Below are positions 10,983 to 22,007 of a stretch of 64,000 bases of DNA, piece by piece. Made by a program: the position numbers and the translations under genes. The stretch spans positions 99,029 through 163,028 of the forward strand of contig CAAAJI010000005.1 of NCBI GenBank assembly GCA_900642245.1. Reading direction: 5' to 3'. The stretch's first letter is position 1, and each line of letters opens with the position of its first letter. Below the pieces are notes generated by a model. That model had not been told where the DNA came from and did not search any database. It was given only the letters and a program-made list of their open reading frames with translations. Origin of the DNA: Fragilaria radians (lineage: Eukaryota; Bacillariophyta; Fragilariophyceae; Fragilariales; Fragilariaceae).

Positions 10983-11165
10983 TGCTGCTCAACAGCGAGA
11001 CATAGAAGCAACACAACAATAAATTATAACCTATTTTAGATTACTTTTTATTCATTAGTCTTGTGTAGTCTTAGAACGTCATTCAGGGAGAACTTCTTGA
11101 CCCTTCTCAAGAAATTTGAAGCATTAGATCTTGTTCTAAAGCTTCTTCCCAACTGTTTATTAAGC
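10983..11165 (-). repeat. Truncated 3' LTR of the gypsy element
   Basis: It begins TGCTGCTCAACA and carries the blocks TAAATTATAACCTATTTTAG and AGAACTTCTTGACCCTTCTC, shared with the LTR at 17619-18202 and the solo LTR at 27264-27916. It stops after about 183 bp where RNase H coding sequence begins, so roughly 400 bp of its inner part are missing. Confidence 0.75.
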
Positions 11166-12188
11166 TTTCTGCAATAAAAGGCTATAGGATTTTATCCTGT
11201 ATCATTACCGCACCCAGCTGATGACCGGAAGCATCTGTGTAAATATGGAATGGCTTCTCAAAATCTGGGTAAGATAACAATACCTCAGTTGCAATTACCT
11301 TTTTGCTTTTATCAAAAGCCTGTTGATGGGTTGGGAGCCATTCAAACCTGACTCTGCCTGAAGTGAGGATAGTCAACGGAGCTAGTAGCTCACTCCTGCA
11401 AACCCGCATGCCACGATGGTAGTTGACTGATACCAATGAAGTGGCGTAGTTCTGTTCTGGTTTTTGGAGCCTTGATTTTGAGGATAGCTTCCACCTCACC
11501 TTGAACTGGCTGAATTCCCTTTCTGGTAATCCAGTATCACAGGCATTCAATTTCTTATGTGAAGAACTCTGACTTGGATGAATTGACTCTCATATCCGCA
11601 ATGGAGAGTCTTGCTATCCCTGAAGCTCTTATTTGTGAGTATCAATAAATCATAAGCGTAAGTTTTAATGTATTCCATATCTGGGGTGAGTTTGAACATG
11701 TCATTTAGAAAAAAGTCAGGATCAACTTTTATTCCCTGGGTAGGCGTTTGTACTTGTATTTTCTCCAATGAAATATTGTGCATATCTTTTGGGCATCTGC
11801 ATCTAATTTGATGTAATAGTAACCCATGCTTAAGTCCAAGGCTGTGGTAAAGGTAAACCCTTCCATGGATTGAATTATGTCCCCAATCTATGGTATTGGA
11901 AATGTGTGACGTTCATGTAAGGAGTTAAGTTTTCTAACATCAGAAACAACCCTTATGGTTCCGTTTTTCTTGGAAATAGCAAAGATAGGGGATGCCAATT
12001 CAGAAGTATACCCTTCTTCTAGGACTCCAATGTCTACCAATCTGGCAATTTCTGTCAGCAACTACTGCTCCCCTTCTCTAAGAACAGTATTTGGGTGAGC
12101 ATGTACTGGTTTGACTCATTTGTCGATTAAGTGTAGACTAGTAGGTTCCATATTAAATTCTCATAATGTCCCATCAAAGAGAAGTTCA
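11166..12188 (-). pseudogene. Gypsy reverse transcriptase and RNase H, broken
   Basis: Minus-strand Ty3/gypsy pol remains. Recognisable stretches in order are EIARLVDIGVLEEGYTSELA, SPIFAISKKNGTIRVV, GFTFTTALDLSMGYYYIKLD, then YAYDLLILTNKSF, where the catalytic Y-x-DD box has decayed to YAYD. Next are a thumb/connection block (EWLPTHQQAFDKSKKVIATE) and the RNase H start FHIYTDASGHQLGAVMIQD, with its first catalytic Asp. At least five stops or frameshifts interrupt it. The frames at 11182-11550 and 11547-11783 are the longest intact pieces. Confidence 0.8.
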
Positions 12189-12405
12189 ATTGGAAATATC
12201 CTTTACGTTCATTCAAAACTTAGTTTATATGTTTAGGGTTTATCCATTAGGGATATTAGGAATTCGAAAATGTGTGTGTCATCAAAATGTGAGTCAGTCT
12301 TAGATTAATCCTTTATTTAGTCACAACTTTCATTGCAACTTATTAGTTCGAGTTATCCTCTCCTTTACTTTCATCTTTATTAATTGAAGAGACTACTTCT
12401 CAACA
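12189..12405 (+). repeat. 5' LTR of the copia element
   Basis: 217 bp, from ATTGGAAATATCC to CTTCTCAACA. Related LTRs begin TGTTGG, so the first two bases appear mutated here. It matches the 3' LTR except at six sites, including TATATG/TATAGG and TTCGAG/TTCAAG. It is followed at once by the palindrome CACGTTTAAACGTG, overlapping its last two bases, where a primer-binding site would be expected. Confidence 0.9.
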
Positions 12406-12519
12406 CGTTTAAACGTGAGTACCTGCTTAGTTCTCTTCTTTAGTTTCGAACTTGGATCTTGGAGTCTTCTTGGTTAAGATTTCAGTATTTTTATTTTGAT
12501 ATTCATCTATTAAGTTGAC

Positions 12520-15500
12520 ATGAAAGACGTTAGCACCATTAGAGCGATTCCTTTCTGTGGAAAGGTTGATGAATGGCCTGTTTGGAGCAAGAAGTTCCTT
12601 GCTAAAGCCAAGAGATACGGATTCAAGGATTCATTACAAGGAAAGTTGTTAATTCCCAAATTTGATGAAAGCTTTGATGAGGATTCAGACGAAGGAAAGA
12701 AGATGTTAAAAAATGCAGAGATTAATGAAGTTGCTTTTACAGAACTCATTTTATCAATTGATACAAAGTAGTGAAGGCAAAGTTGCTTTTAATTTGGTTA
12801 AAGGATGCAAGTCAAAAGAGTATCCTGATGGTAATGCGGCAATTGCATGGGAACGACTCAAAAACAAGTTTGAGCCCGTATCTGCTCCTTCTATGGTTGA
12901 GCTAGAGAAGCAGTTCAGAACTTTATCCTTGAAGAAGGGTGAAGATCCTGAAGTATGGATAACTGAGTTGGAAGATCTACGTATTCGACTGGAAGATATG
13001 GGTTCAACCATCTCGGATAATCAGTTCATGATTCACGTTTTGAATAATTTGACCACGGATTATGATCTTCAACTTACGTTAATGGAGAAGAGAGTTGGAG
13101 ATTCAGTGAAGCCTTTAAGCATTGAAGAGATAAAGGCTGAATTGAGTCTTCGTTTTGAAAGATTAAATGTAAGTTCAAATCAAAGCAATAAAAATGTTGT
13201 TTTGGAAGAACATGCTTTGTTTAGTGGACAATATAAAGTGTTGTAATTGCGGTCAGATTGGTCACAAAGCTGCTCAATGCAAAAAGAAGCATTTTAACCA
13301 TCTCGGAAACAACGGAAATATGACTGAAGGAAATTATTGTAATTATTGTTGTAGGACCGGCCATGTGAAGAAAAATTGTTTCACATTAAAGAAAAAGGAG
13401 TTGCAAAACAATAACAATAACCGTGGCAGTAATGGCAACAGTAGTAGAGATCAGCAACTTGAAAATAAACAGGATATGGCTTTTGTGACAACCTCCGAAA
13501 ACGAGACCTTAACTAATGAGATTTGGATCTGTGACAGTGGTGCGTGCGGACACTATTGTAACTTCAAGGAAGGATTGATGAATGTTAAAGAAATTTGCGA
13601 CGAAATTACCGTCGGAAATGGTAAGACAATGACAGCTACTAACGTGGGGGATCTCAAATGTAAGGTGATATCAGTTTGGATGTCACACTTTATGAGGTCA
13701 AATATGTTCCTGAATTGTGGATGAACTTATTCAGTCTTAACAAAGCGTTGAAAAATGGTTACACTTTGAGCAATAAAGGGTTGTCAATTTGTCTTTCTAA
13801 AGGTCCTAGTTCGGTTACGTTAGATAGAGTGATTCGGACAACAAATGGTTTTGTATCAGGGATCAAGTTGTCTATCTATTCTTCTCCGGTCATTTGTAAT
13901 GCAATGATTAATGCTGATCACAACAGAAGTATTGATGTTAACATGTTTCATGAAATGATGAGTCATTGTGGCGTGGATAAGTTATATAAGACTGCGGAGA
14001 TTCACGGTTTGAAGTTGACAGGTAAGCTAACAATCTGCAAGAATTGCGCTCTAGCTAAGGCTAGACAGAAAAATGTTAATAAGGAGTGGAAAGTAAAAAA
14101 AATACCCGGAGAAAGAATCTACTTAGATATTAGCTCCGTTCAAGATGCAAGCTTTGGTGGTGCAAAGTTTTGGGTCCTGATAGTTGATGATTATACTGAT
14201 TATTGCTGGAGTTTATTTCTAAAAGAAAAGAGCAAATTGAAAGCGAAAATGATGGAGTTATTAACTGATTTGAAAATTGCCGGGATAAATATCAGATTCA
14301 TTCGTTGTGATGACTCAGGAGAAAGCAAGGCTTTTCAAAAGGAATGCAAGTCTAAAGCATTAAACTTTATATTTGAATTTTTGGGACCAAAGACACCTCA
14401 ACGCAACGGCAAAGTTGAAAGGAAATTCTAAACCTTTTATGGAAGGATTAGAGCAACTCTCAATTGCGCCGAATTGAAGGATAGATTGAGGAATGGTGTT
14501 TGGGCTGAATGTGCTAGAAAGGTCACCTTTTTGTCAAACATAACAGCTTTGAAGTCTAGGGATGTGTGCCCTTATCAATTGTTATTTGGATCCAAACCAA
14601 AATTACCTGAAAGTCTTAAAGCGTTTGTAGAAATTGGTGTGGTTACAACAAAGAATAACATTCAGGGAAAGTGGGAAGATGGCGAAGTGATTCTTATTGG
14701 AATTTATGTTGATGATTGCCTTGTTATTGGTAAGGAAAATCAAATTTCAATGTTGATCACTGATTTAAAGAATGGTGGCTTCAATCTTAAAATCACACAA
14801 AATTTGACGGATTATCTTAGTTGCCGAGTTTTAGAGAATCAAGCACAAAATGAAATTTTGATTCTTCAGCCTCATCTAATTAACAATTTGAGAGATAAGT
14901 TTGAGGATGAAGTGTTAGGAAAGGGAACTTACAAAACTCCCGGAACCCCAAGATTCAAAGTTCGCCCCGATGAAAATTCTGAGTTGATTGATGACAATCT
15001 ACAAAAAATGTTCAGATCAGGTGTTGGAATGCTCCTCTATTTGACAAAATATTCTTGCCCTGATCTTTGCAATGTTGTCAGAGAGTTATCTAAGTGTATG
15101 GATGGAGCGTCAATGGGAACTTACATGGAGTTGTTGAGAGTCATTAAGTTTGTGCTGGATACCAAAACATTTTGTCTCAAAATTCAACCAAAAATCGATG
15201 ATTCAAGCTGGAATCTTAAGGTATTTTGCGACAGTGATTGGGCGGGAGATCCAGAGACAAGAATTAGCGTTACAGGCTTCATCATTTATCTCCAAGGCGC
15301 GCCCGTTTGCTGGTGTTCTAAGGCGCAAAAGGGTGTGACTTTATCAAGCAGTGAGGCGGAGTATGTTGCGATTTCCGATGCAGTAAAAGAGATCAAGTTT
15401 TTGTATTTTCTTCTTCAAAACCTTGGAGTTGAGTTGGACTTGCCGATTGTGGTCAAAACGGACAATATAGGCGCCCTATTTATGTCGCAAAATTCTTCGA

Positions 15501-15694
15501 CTGGCGTAAGAACCCAGCATGTCAATACACGTTATCATTTTTTCCTTGAGAACATTGAAGATGGAATCATAAAGATGGAATTTGTAAAATCAATCGACAG
15601 TGATTCGGATATTTTACGAAAAATGTCAACCATGAAAGTTATGAAAAACACGCGAAGAAATTCTTACAGAATAAGGAATCTGGAACCTGAATGA
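12520..15694 (+). pseudogene. Copia gag-pol, frameshifted and internally deleted
   Basis: Four frame segments make up one polyprotein. 12520-12771 and then 12713-13246 (shifted) are gag, containing DEWPVWSKKFLAKAKRYGF and VNN/LTTDYD-type helices. 13194-13724 has two zinc knuckles (CCNCGQIGHKAAQC and CNYCCRTGHVKKNC) and the protease start WICDSGACGHYCN. 13676-14431 is integrase, with HEMMSHCGVDKLYKTAEIHG, the CKNCALAKARQ zinc site and FWVLIVDDYTDYCW. After a TAA at 14429, 14474-15694 gives the integrase tail and then jumps straight to IGIYVDDCLVIG, the RT catalytic box, so most of RT upstream of YVDD is missing. RNase H is good: CDSDWAGDPETR, SSSEAEYVAI, KTDNIGALFM. Confidence 0.88.
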
Positions 15695-15715
15695 ACTTTG
15701 CAGGATAGGGACGGT

Positions 15716-15932
15716 ATTGGAAATATCCTTTACGTTCATTCAAAACTTAGTTTATAGGTTTAGGGTTTATCCATTAGGGATATTAGGAATTCAAAAATGT
15801 GTGCGTCATCAAAATGTGAGTCAGTCTTAGATTAATCTTTTATTTAGTCCCAACTTTCATTGCAACTTATTAGTTCAAGTTATCCTCTCCTTTACTTTCA
15901 TCTTTATTAATTGAAGAGACTACTTCTCAACA
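15716..15932 (+). repeat. 3' LTR of the copia element
   Basis: The 217-bp partner of the LTR at 12189-12405, 97% identical by my count. It is preceded by TAT in place of the expected TGT and followed directly by the AAGTTCA target repeat. Confidence 0.9.
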
Positions 15933-15939
15933 AAGTTCA

Positions 15940-17600
15940 TCTTTTTCAAGTAATTTAAGGAAGGGATATTGTTCCTCTGAATCGAGATCATCACACATAT
16001 CGATTCCTCATTCTAAGATTGCAGGTTTATATTCTTCATCTAGGATCTAAGGGGAGCGAAAACATTCTTCCACAGACTTTGCGGCTCAGTTAAAGCTAAA
16101 TAATTTTCAACAAGGGCCTTCTGAGTATTCAGCGTGACTTTGTATTTCATGAGAATAGAATCAGTATCCCAAGTGACCGTATGATTGTTGAAATTCAGTA
16201 TGGTGCATAATTCTCCCAGAAGGTCTGTACTTGATGCCTTGGAGCGGTCATCAACAATGGAAGTAGAATGAATACTAATCCAGTTTTATCAGTTATAAGC
16301 TGAACACCATGGTACTCCATGTGGTTTTATTGTTTTGAATTGTAAACTTCAAGCATAATGCTGCTGCTGGTTCCTGTATTTGCCAGTGCTCTTAACAAAT
16401 ATTCCTCATTGTTTATTTGGAGGCTTACAACTAACTCAGATGTTGGATGTAATGCTTTTGCTGGTTTAGTAGATTTAATTATATTTAAACTAGAAAAGAA
16501 TGGGTAATAATTCTCATTGTCATCACTATGAGTGGTTAGATTAATCCCCGTAGGAAGGAGAGATTCCGCTTTCCTTTTCTTGGAATTAGGATTATGTGTA
16601 TTCAATTGATTCTTTAAAGAGCTGATTTCTCCAAAAAGAAAACCAAGGACTTTTTCCCGGAAATAGCTTTGGTCTCAGAATAACCGTTTTTGCACTGTTT
16701 GGCCTTAGCAATTGCCCTGCAATCCGACGTGTTGTGATTGTTTTTGTCACAGTAGCAACACCACATTGTAGGCCTTTTATTCCCAACTGCTACACCTACA
16801 CTACAACTAGCTATGCTTTTTATTATCTACTGGTAGAGAAGGTGAAGGTTCGTTGGCTCTCTTGATTTTCTTGCGATTTTCCAGTTGCTTAAAGTATGCC
16901 ACATATTTACGTAAGTAATGGAAAAAGTATCAATGTTGGCCGCCACCATGTCGGTATGCCACTCTGGTGCCTTCGCCTGATCCAATATTTCTATGATCTC
17001 ATCTTGATCAAGCTGCCTTGGTTTCTTTTCAGGGAAGTAAATCAAGTATCTGTTGAGTTCATGGAGCCCCCCTGCAAAGGTGAGCAAGCTCATATTTTGC
17101 CCAAGATTAAGATCTCTGCTCATGTCATACTTCTGAACCCGGATTTCACCCTTTGGAATGTACTCCAAGCCCACATTACACATCACTAAGTCAAGTATCA
17201 TATTGTCAGGGAGTTCAGCATTTTCAGCATCCATTCTCTTCTTCAGGTGATGCTCAAAGAAAGACAGTACTTGACCCTTTAATAGCATCCTTGTCACTTT
17301 ACTTCCGCAGGTTCCTTTACATTCATCAAGGTCTCAATCTTGCGGTAAGCCATGCATACTTCATCCAGTCTTCTGCGCAGTCATCCTTGAAAATGATGAA
17401 ATGCCTTGTATACTTGGAAGCCGGGTTGCTAGGGTCCACATAAAACTCCAACTTGATGTAATCTGTCTTGTCCTCATTCTCCTCAGAATTGTCCGCCTTT
17501 CTGGCTTTAGAAACGAACAGAATAGGAGGGTTTTCCAAAGTGATGGAGGTACCCCGTCAAGGTATGTTAAACTTTTTAGCACCATTGTTGTGCTCTTTGA
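15940..17600 (-). pseudogene. Gypsy gag, zinc finger and protease, broken
   Basis: This is the upstream half of the gypsy polyprotein on the minus strand. 17538-16827 reads as capsid-like gag in two frames (DPSNPASKYTRHFIIFKDDC, then FEHHLKKRMDAENAELPDNM). At about 16800-16700 comes a zinc-knuckle-like stretch with CDKNNHNTSDCRAIAKAK. 16605-16327 includes LLRALANTGTSSSIML, the retropepsin active site with its catalytic Asp changed to Asn (usual L-A-D-T-G-x-S). Several stops and frame changes are present. The end towards lower coordinates is where the copia element landed. Confidence 0.7.
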
Positions 17601-17618
17601 TTAGCTCATAGAAAAGTG

Positions 17619-18202
17619 TGATCACAGTGCTCTATAGTGAGATATAGAAACAACACAAGGATAAGTTATGACATATTTTTGACTACTTTTCGTTCTAGAA
17701 CTGTGCAGTCTTAGAACTTCTCTCAAGGAGAACTTCTTGACCCAAAGATGTTCGTGAGCGCTCTTGAAGAATTAGATCTACAAGTCTCTTCAATTTTTGT
17801 ATAAGGAAACGTTGGTTGTCTATTAGGATAAGATCTTATATTCTTTTTCATTAGAGAGATAACTCCTTAAATCAATATTACAGCCGTCCTAGATTAGTTC
17901 CGGTACTAGATTATATAATGATACTTTCCATTTATAAACAATACTTAATCTTCACTAAGATTAGCTAGTGAATCATTTAATGCATTAAAGTTATGGTAGA
18001 TATTTAATAGGATAGTTCACTTGTAACTATCCGCTAGATGGGTAAAAATAAGAATATTTTGATTCTACTACTATTTAGTATGCACTAAGGGTACTACAAG
18101 ATGTCTCCTTATACTGGTGCATGCATCCTAGTTAAATATCTGATTATAAAGCTGTTATTGCTTACAACCTATTGAGTTAGGGATTATCTTCTTGATCCTT
18201 CA
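17619..18202 (-). repeat. 5' LTR of the gypsy element
   Basis: It runs from TGATCACAGTGCTCTATAG to CTTGATCCTTCA, about 584 bp with TG...CA ends. It is collinear with the solo LTR at 27264-27916, which lies in the opposite orientation. Shared blocks are CTCTATAGTGAGATATAG, AGAACTTCTTGACCC, CAGCCGTCCTAGATT and CTTCTTGATCCTTCA. Together with the truncated copy at 10983 it frames the element. Confidence 0.75.
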
Positions 18203-19106
18203 GTCAAGGTGGGTCAGTTGCTGTCATTGATGATGTTGACTATTCTTACTCTGACGTTAAGGATAACGTTTCTTCAAGAAAGGTGGGGAAAGAACGCTTT
18301 CAACAACATTTGCAAGTACGTTGCATGAGGAAAGGGTCCATCCTAGAATGATTCTGAAGAAGAAGAGGTCACCTTTGCTGTCACTTCTGTTGTTGCAGAT
18401 GAATCTGTTTGACAAAACTCCCGGTTCCAATCCATATTGTCCTCCTCACACCAAAATGGCTAAGCAACTCAAGAAACTTGTTGAATCACATGCATCTATT
18501 TTGGACAAAGAAACATCTATTGGAGAATCGTTTCAAGATGAATGAATTTACTCTGAGCGAATGACACAAGATTCGTTGAATTTTTAAGAAAGCACGGAAT
18601 TTTCATGTATTGCTTTCTGGACAAGGAGATTGCTTCTTCTTAACAATGAAGAAAAGGAATATATATCAGAGCATCAGTAAGAATATCTGACCATAATTTG
18701 TCAACGGGAAATGAAATATGCTACATGAAACTCCCCATAGGGAAATAAGTTGTGAAAGGTTAATACGAATCCCGAGGATAGGTATAGGGTTAAAGTAATT
18801 GATGTCGATATGATAGGCACAAAGTATAGATATCGGTAATCTCTACAATAAGCTTTAAATTGGAAGAAAAGCGAATTTCTTTCACGTTACTACACAAGAA
18901 ATGAAAAAAAGGAGGATTTAGTATTAAAAGTTAATTAGACTTTCGTCCCGGACCTCCTTCTTGACGACTTAGGCTTTCCACATGGATGCACACAGAAGAT
19001 GTTGATGTATACTCTTGAAAACTCAGCTGAAAGTATAGAAAGAAGAATGTTAGAAAAATCATAAAACCTATGGAAAAGAAAGGGCTTACATACCCTTTTA
19101 AGTGAT
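18203..19106. other. Gene-free flank and 3' region of the transporter gene
   Basis: The sequence just beyond the gypsy LTR can be read as short open stretches (SVAVIDDVDYSYSDVKDNV near 18214, and 18321-18545). They may be remains of whatever the gypsy element hit, but I do not recognise them. 18560-18930 shows nothing. Near 19027-19093 lies a probable 67-nt intron of the 3' UTR of the next gene (see findings). Confidence 0.35.
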
Positions 19107-20207
19107 TCACACCTTGGAAGAGGTAGGACCGTCACTGCGATTATTATCTTGACTATCTCCTTCGGATTCTGAGGTGGAAGGCTTGTTGATAGGCGCGCTG
19201 CTGCCTTCATTCATCTTGACAATAGTGTAGAGCAACGATCCACCCAAAACTGTGAAAATACCCAAAACACCAAACAAGGTGGCTTCATTTCCCCATATAT
19301 AGTAGGCCATCATAGACTGAACTGCTGCCTTCGCAGTTCCAGAAATATTGTGCGACAGTGGGGAAGTAGCCTTAATTTGAAGCACTGTCACAATACCTAT
19401 AGAAAATCCAAAAAATCCTGCCACTGTCATGGCGATCCAAAATGTAGATGATATGAGCTGACGATTCATGGCGTTGGTGAGTTCACCACTCTCAAAAACA
19501 GCAATAAGAGGAAGAAAGAGGATACACGCGTTGATGTTGTTGTAGAATGTCAGACGCCAATGATTGTCATCCACTACAGGTAGTACTTTCTTGGTGTAAA
19601 TGGAATTTAGTGAGACAAAGAGAGACGATAAGATTCCGGCAATAGTCCCTTTCAACGAGAAGTCGATTTCTCCATGAGATCCAAGAATAAAACCATAAAT
19701 GACAATTGCAAGGCATAGGCTGGTACGCCCAGAGGTGGGAATACCGAGAAGGATGCACGTAAAGAAGACATTGAAAACAATTGTCAACGATCTTGCAACG
19801 TTATAGAAAGATACTTCTACCCATTTGAGACAAAGATTATTGAATGTAATCATTCCCACAAAGACAAGGCTTAGAGGAAAAATTCGTTTAGCAACCGCCA
19901 AGTTGTATTCTGCCTTAGGAAATTGAGCGAAGAAAGAAGGTTTCACTTGAGGACTTGACTCGTGCTCATCTTGGGAGACAGCTGAGTAATTAGAACTTGG
20001 AAGTCGTCTTGCGCGATCACCGCAGCTTCCAGCTGCCATGCAGATGAGAGCTGTAATCACACATTGATACCAGGTCACGAATAGGGGGGCAGGGATCGAT
20101 ACACCATCATTGGACATGAGTACCTTGTTTAAGTAGACCATACTGATTGAAACAAACCAGTAGGTTGCAACCACAGATGCGATATAAATGGTATTCTCAT
20201 TCACCAT
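19107..20207 (-). CDS. GDP-fucose transporter-like nucleotide-sugar carrier
   Basis: A 366-residue, ten-helix member of the drug/metabolite superfamily (SLC35/TPT clade). It should exchange GDP-fucose for GMP across the Golgi membrane. Matches to SLC35C1 are strong: VATYWFVSISMVYLNKVLMS at the first helix, LPLSLVFVGMITFNNLCLKW-like text (here FPLSLVFVGMITFNNLCLKW), FYNVARSLTIVFNVFFTCIL, GFILGSHGEIDFSLKGT, YNNINACILFLPLI, and near the end ISGTAKAAVQSMMAYYIWGN, the conserved last-helix-pair segment. There is a cytosolic serine/acid-rich insert near residue 75 and a polar C-tail with TSESEGDSQDNNRSD. No plastid presequence is present, in keeping with a Golgi location. The start is the ATG at 20207. 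Confidence 0.88.
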   Translation of the reverse strand: MVNENTIYIASVVATYWFVSISMVYLNKVLMSNDGVSIPAPLFVTWYQCVITALICMAAGSCGDRARRLPSSNYSAVSQDEHESSPQVKPSFFAQFPKAEYNLAVAKRIFPLSLVFVGMITFNNLCLKWVEVSFYNVARSLTIVFNVFFTCILLGIPTSGRTSLCLAIVIYGFILGSHGEIDFSLKGTIAGILSSLFVSLNSIYTKKVLPVVDDNHWRLTFYNNINACILFLPLIAVFESGELTNAMNRQLISSTFWIAMTVAGFFGFSIGIVTVLQIKATSPLSHNISGTAKAAVQSMMAYYIWGNEATLFGVLGIFTVLGGSLLYTIVKMNEGSSAPINKPSTSESEGDSQDNNRSDGPTSSKV

Positions 20208-20669
20208 GATGCTTAGGTGTTCGAAGTTGCCTTGGTAAGAGAAAGAAGGATATAGGCTTGTCCCTGGGGAATAGAATTATGAACAACCTTAGGAGGTAAA
20301 AGTGTGTGTATAATCTAAAGGCAAAAAATTCCAACGTTAGACGGCTGTGTCTTTCTGATTTAAAATGTCTCCTCTCACTTTTTCGATGACTGTATCTTCA
20401 CTTTAGGGAATCTAAGAAAAGCAATCGATTTTATGATTCCAGATTCTAGAATTCGTATGATGATTTTTTGGTGTCGGGAAATGACACTACGTTTTCTGAC
20501 ATGTGACATATCGGAAGCGGACCAGAAAGAATTTCAACAATTCTCGTTCGCAATTCGAAATACCATATGGCATGTACAACATCTACGCAAATGATTTCAC
20601 GATTTGTTCATATTCGGCACAAAATGTTCACATAATAACTTTAAGAACTATTCCATAATTTACAAAAAA
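20208..20669. other. Divergent upstream region, nothing recognised
   Basis: This 462-bp spacer between the minus-strand transporter and the plus-strand small gene probably serves both promoters. I see no clear motif or repeat. Confidence 0.4.
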
Positions 20670-21203
20670 ATGCTCTCACCACTTGCAAGGCCGTTTCATC
20701 CAACTTTCTCTACCGAAGCTTTCCAGATCTTTAATGATGGCATCCCCTCATTGATACCATTTGAATCAGACATTATCCGTGGGTTCTCAGATGAGACTCT
20801 AGATGAATGCTTCCCACCTTCCGCACAAGAAGCCGCGGAGCTAGAAGCTGTCGAAGAGTTCGTTCAAATCCTCGCGCACCTTGAGATGTTGGAAGAGCGT
20901 GAGGAACGTCTTCGTAAAGATTACGATTATGCGTTACCTAAGAGATGGGCTGTCCGTCGCGAACTTCAGGGAAGACCTCGTCCTGCAAGAACACATAATG
21001 AGAATCGTTCTGTTCGCTCGGATATCCATGAACTTCAGATCGTTGTTCCTCATCGGAAGGAACGAGATTTCGCAATGGAGGCTTTGGAGCATCATCATAG
21101 TCATCGAGATACTATCCAATCTTTGCGTCAAGTCAAGCGATCCAACATGGCACTTAACTCAAGGCCCACCCGTCCGATTATCCAACCTAGGAAGGGATTT
21201 TAA
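20670..21203 (+). CDS. Unknown 177-residue protein
   Basis: The frame is open from 20604, and the ATG at 20670 gives MLSPLARPFHPTFSTEAF. I do not recognise the protein. The first 60 residues are neutral, followed by an acidic stretch (DETLDECFPPSAQEAAELEA). A charged helix comes next (HLEMLEEREERLRKDYDY), and the last half is very basic with His and Arg clusters (EALEHHHSHRDTIQSLRQVK). No membrane segment or known motif is visible. Composition and codon use look like coding DNA. Neighbours give no hint of function. Confidence 0.5.
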   Translation: MLSPLARPFHPTFSTEAFQIFNDGIPSLIPFESDIIRGFSDETLDECFPPSAQEAAELEAVEEFVQILAHLEMLEEREERLRKDYDYALPKRWAVRRELQGRPRPARTHNENRSVRSDIHELQIVVPHRKERDFAMEALEHHHSHRDTIQSLRQVKRSNMALNSRPTRPIIQPRKGF

Positions 21204-22007
21204 TGTAATGGTTCTTTGACTGAATTGGCATTTCCTCTCTTTTTCGTTTATCATGACATATGCAATCTTGAAGAACCGAGACTCAGCAGGCTGTGTGTAA
21301 CGACAAAGGACACTTCATCAGATCATCTACCTCCAATCTTTGCACTTCTGCTTTGCTGAAAGTCCCAGAAAAAAAATTAATCAGACTGACATGTGGAGAG
21401 GAATATAAACTAAAACCAAGTTTAGGTGAAATATTGCTTATACTCATTTCCGTTCCAATTGATCACCATAGAGACTGCGATTGATCCCAGTCAAAGATAG
21501 CAGTACACTAGAGACACATTTTCACAAAAAAAGAGTTTTCCATATGTATCAAAGGGGAATCATATCTCTTTCACGCATAGCAATATGTTAAAGAAGAGCA
21601 CGGAACCGAATGCCTGCATTTTTCAATCATGATTTTGTATGCGTAGTTAAACATTCATTGAAATCGATGAATAATGTTCCCTTCTTTAATATGATTTGTA
21701 TCACAGTGACTGTGCAATACCGATGATAGGTACAAATTAAGGATATCACTTGGGTGTGGTAGAACTCTAGCATTTTGATTTGTATTTTTACAGAAATGAT
21801 AAATGTCATTTTGTAAACGTAGGACCTCAGAAAATGAAAATATATGTGGTGGAAAAGAAATGAACAGTAATTAATTTTGATATAAATAGAAACTCCTCTG
21901 CTTGAACATTGAAATAAAGATAAGATGTTAATTCACATCTTGTTGTTTGCAGGTAAAGATATTGGGTTGGAGAGATACATTTCCCCCTTTATGGAGGAAT
22001 AAAGGCC
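21204..22007. other. Intergenic, nothing recognised
   Basis: AT-rich with only short chance frames. Confidence 0.45.

Larger units (their letters stand above)
12189..15932 (+). mobile_element. Ty1/copia retrotransposon inserted into the gypsy element
   Basis: A 3.74-kb plus-strand element with two 217-bp LTRs that differ at six positions by my count. A direct repeat AAGTTCA lies immediately outside both ends (12182-12188 and 15933-15939). Reading the flanks across this repeat restores continuous gypsy sequence, so it is the target duplication; it is 6 or 7 bp depending on where the mutated first LTR base is placed, against the usual 5. The internal order is gag with zinc knuckles, protease, integrase, reverse transcriptase, RNase H. 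Integrase before RT defines copia. Most of the RT is deleted. A purine-rich tract lies just before the 3' LTR (about 15700-15714). Confidence 0.9.
10983..18202 (-). mobile_element. Ty3/gypsy retrotransposon, decayed, split by a copia element
   Basis: The order on the minus strand is as follows: LTR (17619-18202), gag and zinc-finger region, protease, interruption by a plus-strand copia element (12189-15932), reverse transcriptase, start of RNase H, then a truncated second LTR (10983 to about 11165). PR-RT-RH order and the RT/RNase H wording (SPIFAISKKNGTIRVV, then LTILTSGRVRFEWLPTHQQA-type text) identify Ty3/gypsy. RNase H stops after about AFYCRKLNK and joins LTR sequence directly, so the rest of RNase H, the integrase and the inner part of the 3' LTR are deleted. 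Frames carry many stops and shifts. It cannot be active. Confidence 0.8.

Noticed and set aside
12230..12260. TTTAGGG-like words (TTTAGGGTTTATCCATTAGGG) resembling plant-type telomere repeats
   Set aside because: They occur once per LTR at the same position (12233 and near 15760) and are not tandem; they are part of the LTR sequence.
19107..20207. Plastid phosphate translocator as the identity of this carrier
   Set aside because: No plastid presequence, and the conserved blocks match the GDP-fucose transporter branch, unlike the gene at 45957-47291.
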